The position numbers and the translations under genes were made by a program. A DNA stretch of 64,000 bases from an uncultured Sphingobacteriales bacterium (lineage in GTDB: Bacteria; Bacteroidota; Bacteroidia; Chitinophagales; Chitinophagaceae). Under the pieces are notes generated by a model, which did not search any database, was not told the DNA's origin, and worked only from the letters and a program-made list of their open reading frames with translations. Location: assembly GCA_937991535.1 (NCBI GenBank), contig CALKHN010000007.1:1-64000 (forward strand), in the 5' to 3' direction. Shown here piece by piece: positions 8,730 to 18,800 of this stretch (its first letter is position 1; every line of letters starts with the position of its first letter).

Positions 8730-9144
8730 GGCTATTTGTGCAACGCGGATAGTGATAATATACCGCTCCTGCCTGGTATTGTCAGCAGCGGGATAACCAT
8801 TCTGCTTTAAAGCAACCCCCGGTTCTTTTATATTTGTACCTGATCAAAATACCCCACTTGATGTTGGTGATGCCTCCCTCATATCCGCCCACGAACACCA
8901 GCAAAGGCAAGCAACGGCAGACAATATGCTGAAAATAAAGTAATGCATTTAGCACAACTTGTACTGCCATACCCCAACCTTACAATCCTTATCCATAGCG
9001 GATCAACCACGGTTTTTCACTTGACTTCCTAAGGAAATAAAAAAAATATTTTTTCAAAAACCATGAAATTAATTTGCGATTTATCAATCTTTATTTTAGC
9101 TTAGTCCTGAAACTTAGTTGCTAACACCACATCTGTAAAAGACC
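8730..9144. other. Gene-free stretch before the accessory locus
   Basis: About 415 bp with no convincing gene. A 62-codon frame on the minus strand (8782-8970) has no recognisable features. A perfect TATATTTG box is present on the plus strand at 8829-8836 with no gene directly behind it. AT content rises from about 9030, and TATTTTAG at 9092-9099 with TTTG at 9073-9076 is a weak promoter candidate for the next gene. The words TTGCTAACACCA and TTGGCTAACACCA form an imperfect direct repeat around the TTG start at 9145. Confidence 0.5.
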
Positions 9145-11664
9145 TTGGCTAACACCAAAGCTATATTGTTTTTGCTATTCCTGTTCCCCATGCTCGTCAT
9201 TGCGCAGCAGTTGAACAACGCGCTCTCATCTCCACCTCATTTATTGCCAGTAACTTATAATAATCAAGGCGATAGTTTAATACTCCCTTTTAAAGCATAT
9301 TACAATGCAGGCGACAGCACCGTTTGCTATTTTCTTTTCATTACCGGTATTTGCAAGGGGAATTATTATTCTAAACATATTTTTAAATTACCGCCTTTAC
9401 CGGTAAAAGCCCCGCAAGCCATTTCTGAAAAAACTGTCTTGTCACGTGCTATTCCGGCTATACATGGAGATGTGAGCTACGACTTCTTTTACCGCTCCGC
9501 TATTGATACACCTTTTGCAGCTAATAATATTGTGCAGCACATCGCCCGTGTAAATATTTATACTACAATCAACAAAACATTGCCTTTAGCTATTCATATC
9601 AATACCCGGCAAAGCAATTCCCGTCTTTTTAAAAACTATGCAGACGGCGGTATTGAATTTGACGGGCAAACATGGGAATCTGTTTTAAGAGAAAAATTAA
9701 AGTCTGCAATGGTGGATCAAATCCGGCAAAACAATGCGGATAGTTTGCTGTATGCCGGTCTGCAACAAAAATACGCCTTGCAGCAACAACTCGGGCAATG
9801 GCTGCAGGATGGGCGCCATATCCAGCAATTGATGGATAGCCGCCAGTCTGTTGCCTCTATTATGGGCCACGCAGATATTTCGGGATACGGTGAGAAGGCA
9901 TTTGAAGAAAGCGTAAAAAAATATTTTCAGGATACAATACAAAATACAGGAGCGCGGTCAGTTCATACCAAATGGATGCACAGTGGCGCGGCGATTTCGG
10001 ATAACCTGAAACGGATCACTGCTTTAAAAAACCAGGGTGTATCTTCCATTGCAACAGCAGTGCTTAGTGAAAAACAGGAAAAAGCATTAGCATATATAAA
10101 AGAGTATATAACGAAGAAAGAAAAATACAAAGAGATTTCTGAGGAGGTTCAGCAATTTGAAAAAAAATACAACAAGGCAAAAACATCTGCCCGGCGGGCA
10201 ATGGATTCTGTTCGCCAACTGGTTGATGCAACCGATGACCCGGCTGTACTGCAAAACCAGGTTAAAAAATACGGATTAGACAGCAATAGTTCTTACCGCC
10301 GGGTAAAACAATTGATGGCGATCAAAAGATTGTCCATCGGTCGCAGTTCGGTTGATTATTCAGAACTTTCTGCAAAAAACATTTGTGTTACAGGCGTAAA
10401 TGCTGAATACAATGGCCGGTTTTATTATGCGGTTGCAGCAGGCACAGTAGATTATCGTTACCGCGATTTTATTTCAAACCGCAGCCGCGGACCTAAACAA
10501 TGGCTTACCCTGGTAAGGGCGGGTATAGGGAAAAAGGAAGGCAATGGTTTAATACTAACCGCGTACAGGGGCAGTAAGCAGGCTCCGGGCTTTGCCAGTA
10601 ATAACATTTCCTTGCAGAACCCCGTACTGGGCATCACTATCGAAGGAAGGTATTACGTAAACAGGAACAATTATATTATTGCGGAAATAGCCAAATCTTC
10701 ATACCCGAAATTTGCTCCTTCGCAAAACCTGCCGGCCGTCCGCCCGGATGAACCCCGCCAGAATGATTCTTTCGGGCCGGCATTCGGACAGGGCAGGCAA
10801 AGCGGTAACAGCCCTGCAGGAAAACTATCTTCATTCTCCGACCGGAGCAATGAAGCATATTCCATTCAGTTGTTTTCCGGTATTCCTTCTGTTAACACCC
10901 GCATTTACGCGCAATACAAACGCATGGGACTTAACTTTCAATCCTTCAATATTTTCAATTACAACGCACAGTATTCGACCTGGCAGCTAAGGGCTGATCA
11001 GCATTTCTTTAAAAGCGCATTATTTGTAACCGCATCCATAAAAAACAATGAATACAATTCACCGTACACGATTTATAATTATAAAAGCAATACCATTTTT
11101 AAAAACATCCGGGCAACACTGCGCCTTAAAAAATGGCCGGTGATTTCTGCAGGTTATCTGCCTTCTTCACAATTGAGTAAAGTGGGTAATGAAATTATTG
11201 AAACCCGGTTCAATATGGTCATGGCCACCGCCAGTTATATGTACAGGGTAAAACAATATTATATGCATGTATCCGCCATGTATACCAAATTCTTTAACGA
11301 TGCCGGTCAGCAAAACTTTGTGTATTATAATGCCAGTACCTGGATGTTTAATCACAGTATTACCGGGCGCAGGTTCACATTCAGCACAATGCTTTCCCTT
11401 AGTGATAACCCGGATTATAACCTTGTTACTGCAGATGAAGGCATACAATACAGCATCAGTAAGTGGCTAACAGCCGGCGGAGGATTAAAGTTGAACCAGA
11501 TGAACGGGCAATCACCCGGACCGGGCTATTACGGCAATGTGCAGTTGCAATTGAATAAACCGGGAGCAGTGAGCATTTCGTTCGATCGTGGCTTTTTGCC
11601 GGGAATGTCGCAAACATTGTTGCCAAATGATATGTTCCGGATCCTATATTTTAAAACATTTTAA
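9145..11664 (+). CDS. Exported protein with coiled coil and C-terminal outer-membrane barrel, first gene of the Rhs locus
   Basis: 839 residues, no family recognised. The start must be TTG at 9145, because an in-frame stop lies at 9136-9138 and the next ATG would destroy the signal peptide (LFLLFLFPMLVIAQQ). Residues about 25-170 look like a beta-sandwich with many Tyr/Phe; about 170-420 are helical and charged, with a coiled coil around 310-370 (EKYKEISEEVQQFEKKY). From about 430 to the end the sequence alternates in beta-hairpin fashion (YYAVAAGTVDYRYRDF, YMYRVKQYYMHVSAMYTKFF) and ends in Phe (ILYFKTF), as outer-membrane barrels do. Nine bp separate it from the next gene. Its place at the head of the giant-protein locus suggests a role in exporting or anchoring those proteins; this is inference. 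Confidence 0.75.
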   Translation: MANTKAILFLLFLFPMLVIAQQLNNALSSPPHLLPVTYNNQGDSLILPFKAYYNAGDSTVCYFLFITGICKGNYYSKHIFKLPPLPVKAPQAISEKTVLSRAIPAIHGDVSYDFFYRSAIDTPFAANNIVQHIARVNIYTTINKTLPLAIHINTRQSNSRLFKNYADGGIEFDGQTWESVLREKLKSAMVDQIRQNNADSLLYAGLQQKYALQQQLGQWLQDGRHIQQLMDSRQSVASIMGHADISGYGEKAFEESVKKYFQDTIQNTGARSVHTKWMHSGAAISDNLKRITALKNQGVSSIATAVLSEKQEKALAYIKEYITKKEKYKEISEEVQQFEKKYNKAKTSARRAMDSVRQLVDATDDPAVLQNQVKKYGLDSNSSYRRVKQLMAIKRLSIGRSSVDYSELSAKNICVTGVNAEYNGRFYYAVAAGTVDYRYRDFISNRSRGPKQWLTLVRAGIGKKEGNGLILTAYRGSKQAPGFASNNISLQNPVLGITIEGRYYVNRNNYIIAEIAKSSYPKFAPSQNLPAVRPDEPRQNDSFGPAFGQGRQSGNSPAGKLSSFSDRSNEAYSIQLFSGIPSVNTRIYAQYKRMGLNFQSFNIFNYNAQYSTWQLRADQHFFKSALFVTASIKNNEYNSPYTIYNYKSNTIFKNIRATLRLKKWPVISAGYLPSSQLSKVGNEIIETRFNMVMATASYMYRVKQYYMHVSAMYTKFFNDAGQQNFVYYNASTWMFNHSITGRRFTFSTMLSLSDNPDYNLVTADEGIQYSISKWLTAGGGLKLNQMNGQSPGPGYYGNVQLQLNKPGAVSISFDRGFLPGMSQTLLPNDMFRILYFKTF

Positions 11665-11673
11665 ATACAGCGT

Positions 11674-12786
11674 ATGAGGAAGCTGAACATTTGCGTATTC
11701 TTTTTTCTGATGATTTTCTTAACCACAATGGCCGCTGGAGCGCAGGTACTTATTAGTCCGCAGTTGCCGGCCGCCGGACTGCTGCATAAAAACCAGCTTT
11801 GGAATATTTTGCTTATCAGCAATTACAGTTACAGCATCGGCGCGCGGCTGCAAATGACAATGACCGATGTGCATTCCGGACAAAAAGCACTAATGGGTAT
11901 GTCGGCGCCCTTTACAATTGCCAAAGGCGCAAAGCAATTAAACGAATCGGCTCTGGAACCGGTACAATACAGTTACTCCGGATTGAATATCTCCGTAAAC
12001 AACAGTGCGGCAGGGCTTTTAGCTGCAGGGAAATATATGGTATGTTATACATTAATTACCACCAACGATAAAACCGGTCTTTCTGTTTTGGAAGAATGTG
12101 TGCCCGTGGAAATAGAACCCCTTGCACCACCCCAGTTGATAACACCCGCCGATACATCATGGGTGGAAAGCCGTTATCCGAATTTTACATGGCTTCCGCC
12201 TGCACCGGCGGCTATGGTTCCTCAATTGCATTACGAAATATTGCTGGTGGAAATGAAAAAGGGGCAAAATGCATATGACGCTATTCAAAAAAATACACCC
12301 GTTTATATGCAAATACATCTGTCAGCAGCTTTTCTGCCTTATCCTTCCTCCGCCCAATCGTTAGAGCCGGGCAGGCACTATGCATGGCAGGTTATTGCCC
12401 GAAACGGTGAGGCATACGCGCAGAAAACGGAAGCATGGAGTTTTAAAGTTAAGCCAGACACCACCATCATTGCAATTGACCACACTTTATATCCAAAATT
12501 GGGAAAGGGTTATGATGCGTATTCCTATATCTGCGAGGGGAATCTAAAATTTGAATACAATAATGAAACAGCCGACTCATTGGCAACGGTAACAGTATAC
12601 GAATGGCAGGGTGCGCCAGGAAGAAAAGTGGAAAGCAGGGTCATTCGTATGAAGCCCGGGCAGAATTTTATTGAAATCGGGATTGATGGCATTGCAAAAT
12701 ACAAAAGCGAACAACAGTATTTAATTGAAGTGATAAATAAGCGGAAAGAAACCTGGAATCTGAAGTTTAAGTATGTAAGGAATTAG
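11674..12786 (+). CDS. Exported Ig/FN3-like protein of the Rhs locus
   Basis: 370 residues with a signal peptide ending near residue 23 (MAAGAQ). The body is predicted all-beta: a first domain around 30-145 (ISPQLPAAGLLHKNQLWNI), a fibronectin/Ig-like domain around 150-265 opening with PPQLITPADTSWVESRYPNFTW and closing with GRHYAWQVIARNGEAYAQKTEAWSFKV, and a third beta region to the end (LKFEYNNETADSLATVTVYEW). The P-x-F-x-W opening and the late YAWQV strand are typical for Bacteroidota FN3-like domains that precede large surface proteins. It probably shares a transcript with the barrel gene upstream (9-bp gap). Likely a periplasmic or surface accessory factor; exact role unknown. Confidence 0.75.
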   Translation: MRKLNICVFFFLMIFLTTMAAGAQVLISPQLPAAGLLHKNQLWNILLISNYSYSIGARLQMTMTDVHSGQKALMGMSAPFTIAKGAKQLNESALEPVQYSYSGLNISVNNSAAGLLAAGKYMVCYTLITTNDKTGLSVLEECVPVEIEPLAPPQLITPADTSWVESRYPNFTWLPPAPAAMVPQLHYEILLVEMKKGQNAYDAIQKNTPVYMQIHLSAAFLPYPSSAQSLEPGRHYAWQVIARNGEAYAQKTEAWSFKVKPDTTIIAIDHTLYPKLGKGYDAYSYICEGNLKFEYNNETADSLATVTVYEWQGAPGRKVESRVIRMKPGQNFIEIGIDGIAKYKSEQQYLIEVINKRKETWNLKFKYVRN

Positions 12787-12818
12787 GTTACACGTTGCAG
12801 GGTACAGGTTACAGGGAT
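12787..12818 (+). repeat. Short tandem tract GGTTACA/GGGTACA after a stop codon
   Basis: The words GGTTACA, GGGTACA, GGTTACA follow one another with short spacers directly after the TAG of the Ig-like gene. Same position type as the tracts after the 4658, 8044 and 20885 stop codons. Confidence 0.5.
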
Positions 12819-12860
12819 TAAATTTTCATGAGAACAGCTAACTTATAAAAACACACATAA

Positions 12861-15800
12861 ATGATTCAACAGTTTTTGAGCAGCCACCGGAAGGGCGCTG
12901 CTGGTATATTATTGTCGGTATTTTTTTCACAGTTCTGCTCTACACTTTATGGTAGTTCCCGGGGCAATGCTTTTATCCAAAGCAATCATACTTTGGAGTC
13001 AAATTACTATACTTCACTATCATCTGTCTTTTCAGGCAATGTTACCGGTAATGCTACCACTGTACAACATCCGGAGGTACTAGCCGGGGATATAACACAA
13101 ACCGCTACTTCAATAAAAGAAAGCCTCACGGTGCAAAAAAAGAATGAGGGAAACAGGTTTTCAGGTCCCGGACCCGGCCAACCGGAGATGCAAAGTTTTC
13201 AAAGTGTAAACAGCAATAACCTGGTTGATCTGTTTAGTGGTGATTTCTCTTATTCCATACCCTTGCTGGATGTAGGTGGTTATGCCGTTAATATTCATTA
13301 CCGCACCGGTATTACTATGGACCAGGAAGCCAGTTGGGTTGGACTGGGATGGAACATAAATCCCGGTTCCATTGGAAGAAATATGCGTGGACTACCAGAT
13401 GATTTTAATGGGGAAGATGTGGTTACAAAAACAAATGCTCTTCGTCCCAATTGGACAGCAGGTGGAAATATTGCGCTGGGAATGGAGCTTTTTGGACTTG
13501 AACTCAACGATTTTAATGTTGGTTTAAACGGCTCATTGTTTTACAACAACTACAAAGGCATAGGGCTTTCGGCAGGCGCTTCTGTGGGCTATCAATCATC
13601 TGTTGGCAGCAAAGGATCGTTTACGGCGAATTTGGGTTTGCAATCCAATTCGCAAAGCGGGGTAAGCATTGCGCCATCATTTGAACTGGAATATAAAAGA
13701 AAAAATGCTGAAGCCACAGGTATACAAACCAGCGGATATTCCGTCAGTTCATCCTTCAGCACCCGCAGTGGATTGCAATCTTTAAGCATTGCATCAAAAG
13801 GGAGAATTAAGTACCAAAATGACATCAAGAATAATATATCTGCTAAAAGCGCTTCCTCCTATACTGCTTCACGCGACCTGGTGAATATTTCGTTCGCGCA
13901 CCAGGCATATACGCCATCTGCCAGTATACCCTTTACCAGTTACCAGTTTAGTTTTAACCTGAAGCCCGGTGGTGAGGCTTTTGGCGCACATCCCAATGTT
14001 TCTTTCGGTGGTTTTTTTTCACGTCAATATATAGCCGAAGATGATAAAAAGCAAATGCTGCCGGCCTTTGGTTACCTGTATTATCAAAAAGCCCGTAACT
14101 TTGCAAACGCGTTGTTAGACTATAACCGGGAGAAAGAACTTACCTACCGTGCTACTCCTCCTACTCCGCATATCGCTATTCCCAATTACACTTATGATGT
14201 GTTTAGTATTACTGCTGAAGGAACAGGTGGTATGTTTCGTGCTTACCGGGGAGATATTGGGTATATAAGAGATGCGGATGTTCGTTCCAAAAGTTTGGAT
14301 GGAAGCATCTCCTTAGACCTGGGAGCAGGGAATCTTGTACATGCGGGTTATGATGTGCGTGTGAATTCGGCAATTACGGCTAACAGTGCCTGGTCTGATG
14401 GCAACCTTATGGCTCTACAACTTCCTTTTAAAGAAGCCGACAGTAGTTTTGAAGCCGTTTATTTTAAGAACCCTGCTGAAAAAACCGTCAACCTCCAACG
14501 TTATTATGACAGACTGGGCGATACAGATCCGGTATTACCTGTAATGAGCGCCAATGATGATCCCACCTTGTCGCCATTTATTCAACGGTATAAAAACATG
14601 CTGCCTTATGGCAATCCAATTAAGGTAGATTCCCTGCAAACCATAAAACGCTACAGGGATAAACGCAGTCAGGTGATCAGCTACTTAACCGCTGCTGATG
14701 CCGGCTTGTTTGGGTTGGATAAAACAATACCCATCTATCCTGTAAATACTTTTTATGCAGGTAAATGCGATCTGCCCGTTTGCAATGACCCCAATCCCCT
14801 GAATTGCAAAACAATAGTAACCGAAACCCGTACCACTTCATTTCGAAAAAAACATCATCTCTCCGAAATAACCGTGCTCAATGCAGATGGCAAACGATAT
14901 GTATATGGCCTGCCGGTTTACAATACCATGCAGAAAGATGTGAGTTTTAGCGTAAACAAAAGCGGCGCCGATGTATCAACCGGGTTAGTAGAATATGCAC
15001 CGGGACTGGATAATACAACACACAATGCAAAAGGAAAGGACAATTTTTACGGAGCAGAAGAATTGCCGGCCTATGCGCATTCTTTTTTGCTTACAGGAAT
15101 TGTTTCGGCGGACTATGCCGATAAAACGGGCGATGGAATAACCGGTGATGATATGGGTGACGCTGTAAAATTCAATTACAGCAGGATATATGGCATTGAC
15201 AATATGTTTCGCTGGCGTACGCCCTTTGCTCAAAATAAAGCCACCTATAATGAAGGGCTGAAAACGGATAACAGCGATGATAAAGGCAGCTATATCTACG
15301 GGCAAAAGGAAGTATGGTATCTCCATTCGCTTGAATCAAAATCAATGATCGCCACTTTTACACTCAATGATCCGCAAAAAGGAGAAATAAGAGAAGATGC
15401 TTATGGAACAAAGGATGAAAATGGCGGAACAGATCTGCAGCAGCCGCTCCGGTATCTTAAACAAATTGATCTGTACAGTAAAGCAGACTATATTAAAAAC
15501 CACGAGGCAGCCAAACCCATTAAAACCGTTCATTTTGAATACAATTATGAACTTTGCCAGGGCTTACCCTCCTCCTCATCCGGCAAAGGGAAATTGACTT
15601 TAAAAAAAATTTGGTTTACTTATAATAAGAATGATAAAGGGCAACAAAATCCTTATGTTTTTCTGTATCATCCCCAGGATGCCAACGACCCCAACAGCAT
15701 TCCCAAAGCAGCCTACAATCCACCATATGATCCTAAAGGTTTCGATCGCTGGGGCAATTATAAAGATGCCGCCAGCAACCCGGCGCAAATGAGCAATGCC

Positions 15801-18800
15801 GATTATCCCTATACGCTTCAAAATGGCAATGAAAGCGGCAATGGCAAATGGGATAGTTCAAAAGCCGCTGTGCATGCGGCAGCCTGGACACTCAGCGATA
15901 TCGTGCTTCCTTCCGGCGGAAGAATAAATATACAATATGAATCCGATGACTATGCCTATGTGCAAAACAGGAGAGCCATGCAGATGTGCCGGATAGAAGG
16001 CTTTGGTAGTTCAGCCAATCTGAATGATAAAACAAATAACTTGTATGGTTCGGCCGCAGAAGCGTACAAAGATTACCGGTACATATTCATCAAACTACCC
16101 TCACCTGTGAGCGCCACTACATCTGCAGGAATTAAGAAAGAGATTTTGCGGAAATATTTATCGGGTTCTTCCAAATTATATTTCCAGTTCCGGGTGCAGA
16201 TGCCTTCTGATATATATGGAGGCGGTGATGAACAGGTGACTACCTACGCGCAATATGAAGATTACGGATTAACGACCGACAATAGTATTGCCTGGCTCAA
16301 AATAAAAGGAACCGGTATATTAAAACCCGGTGATGGCGATGCCAGTCCGCTTACCAAAACAGCCCTGCAGGTGTTAAGACTTAACCTGCCTTCCAAAGCC
16401 TATCCGGGCTCCGACCTTAACGGAGATTTTGACGCGCTGGCATTGGTGAAGGCCACATTCGCTGTAATGGGCAGTATAAGTGAATTGTTTTTAAAATTCC
16501 CGGTACAGGCCAGGATAAGAGGCTGGGCAAAAAATGTGAATACTGAACAATCTTTTGTACGACTCTCCAATCCTGAATATAAAAAATACGGCGATGGATT
16601 GAGGGTTAAGCGCATAACGATTCATGACAACTGGAACAAAATGACCGGTGGAGCGGAGCAGGATGCAACTTACGGACAGGAGTATGATTACACTACCGTT
16701 AAAGACATCAATGGAGCTAAAACGATGATCAGCAGTGGCGTTGCAAGTTACGAGCCCGGTATTGGCAATGAAGAAAATCCTTTTCGGGAGCCCATTGAAT
16801 ACAATGAACAGATAGCGCCTTTAGCCCCCGTTAACTATATGTATTCAGAGCATCCCCTGGGAGAAGCCTTTTTTCCTTCGGCTGCTGTGGGCTACAGTAA
16901 AGTAAGGATACATACCATTCATTACAAAGACGTGAAATCGGCAAGTGGTTATGAAGAATCGGAGTTCTATACCACTTATGACTTTCCAACGGTAGTGGAG
17001 CATACGCCACTGGAAAAAAGAAGATACAACTCGGAGAACCTGCTGAACATTTTGAACCTCTATTCAAAAAAAGCACTGGCTTTCTCGCAGGGATTTAAAA
17101 TAGAAACCAACGATATGAATGGCAAGCTCAGGGGATCGGCTTCTTATCCGGAAAACGATCCGCATAATCCATTGACGTATACCAAATATTATTACAAAGT
17201 GGAAGATGAACATGCGGAGTTCAAACGATTATCCAATACGGTAGCGGTTGTTGACTCTGCCAATGGCCATATCAATATGCAGGCACAGGTAGGAAAAGAT
17301 GTTGAGCTGATGATTGATATGCGTGAACAGGAATTCAAATCGCAGGGTGCAAGTGTTGAATTTAATATAGATGGTTTTATGGCCGGCCCAATTCCTGTAA
17401 GCATTCCATTTCCATGGCTGATGCCGCATTTTGAAATGAACCGCTATCGTTCGGCTGCTATTACCAAAGTGGTGCAGCGTTATGGTATTATTGATAAAGT
17501 AATGGTATATGAAAAAGGCAGTTTGGTTACCACCGAAAATCTTTTGTATGATGGCGAAACCGGCAATGTTTTATTAACCCGTACACAAAATGAATTTAAT
17601 GATCAGGTATACCAGTTCAATTATCCTGCGCATTGGGCTTATAGTGGTATGGGAGGGGCATATAGCAATATTGCTGCTGTTTTCCATAACATCAGTTTCA
17701 GCAATGGTAAAATTATAAGCGCCCCGGGTTACCCGGGTGTCGAAAAATATTTTGAAAGCGGTGATGAGATCAAAGTCTTTAACGGGCTGGAAAGACAGGC
17801 GGAGCAAAATGGCATAAATATATGCACGGGTTTTGGTATTTGTAACGAACCTGTTATGGGCGCTGTTACTGCTAAAAAAATCTGGGCCATACAATCCTCT
17901 AAAATTTACCTCAACAAAGGATTAACAGGCATGTATTTTATTGATGAAGATGGAAAATTTTTTACCGGAACAGGTAATGATTTGCAAATACTTCGTTCCG
18001 GTAAACGAAACATGGCGGCTACCAGCATAGGCAATATTGTGAGCCTGCAGAATCCTGTGCAACAGGTAGCGGGGAAATGGAAATTGGTGTTGAATACTAC
18101 AACCGGGGTAATTAATACCTCAGCACTTTCGTACAATGATTTCTGGAAAGTGGAAGATGCGCGATATCAGCCACTAATGATTACTACAAAAACCAGCGCC
18201 CTGAAAAGAATAACCCTTAATCCCCTGCCGGGTCAAACATTTTCTATAAGCCGCGATTTTAAACAAAAAAGATTGGGTGGCATTGATAATGAAGATTTTC
18301 GTCCCTTTGTTAATGCACCTTATTTTGAATGTACAGAAAATACACCCGAACGGAGGTTCGACAAAAGAAAAGCGCATGTATTGGAAAGCTGGATGAAATT
18401 TGACTTTAGTATGCTGCCTGCGGGTGCTGTTATTGTAAGTGCCGAACTTAAGCTTCAGCCTCACCTGGGAAGCCATACAGAAACCAGGGGATATGTACAA
18501 CACAGGAACCATGATGCCTTGCATCCGCACAATAGCGGGCAATATGATAATGAGGCTAAAATTCAACTGGACTTAAATGCGGCTTTGGATAATGTATACC
18601 TTAATGCGTTAAGAGATAATGATGCCGATACAAAAAATATTTTTAACAGGAATAACCTGGGTAACTCCTCTTCCAGGGTCTTCGCAACCGATAAACAAAA
18701 CAATTATATCATAAATGTAAAAAGCCTGGTAAATGAATCACTGTCTCAAACTGCACGCCCCGGTTGGTTCAGAATAAAAGCAAATCACCACGATAAGAGA

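Noticed and set aside
8782..8970. 62-codon minus-strand frame in the gap before the Rhs locus
   Set aside because: No signal, motif or promoter; unusual composition; cannot be supported as a gene.
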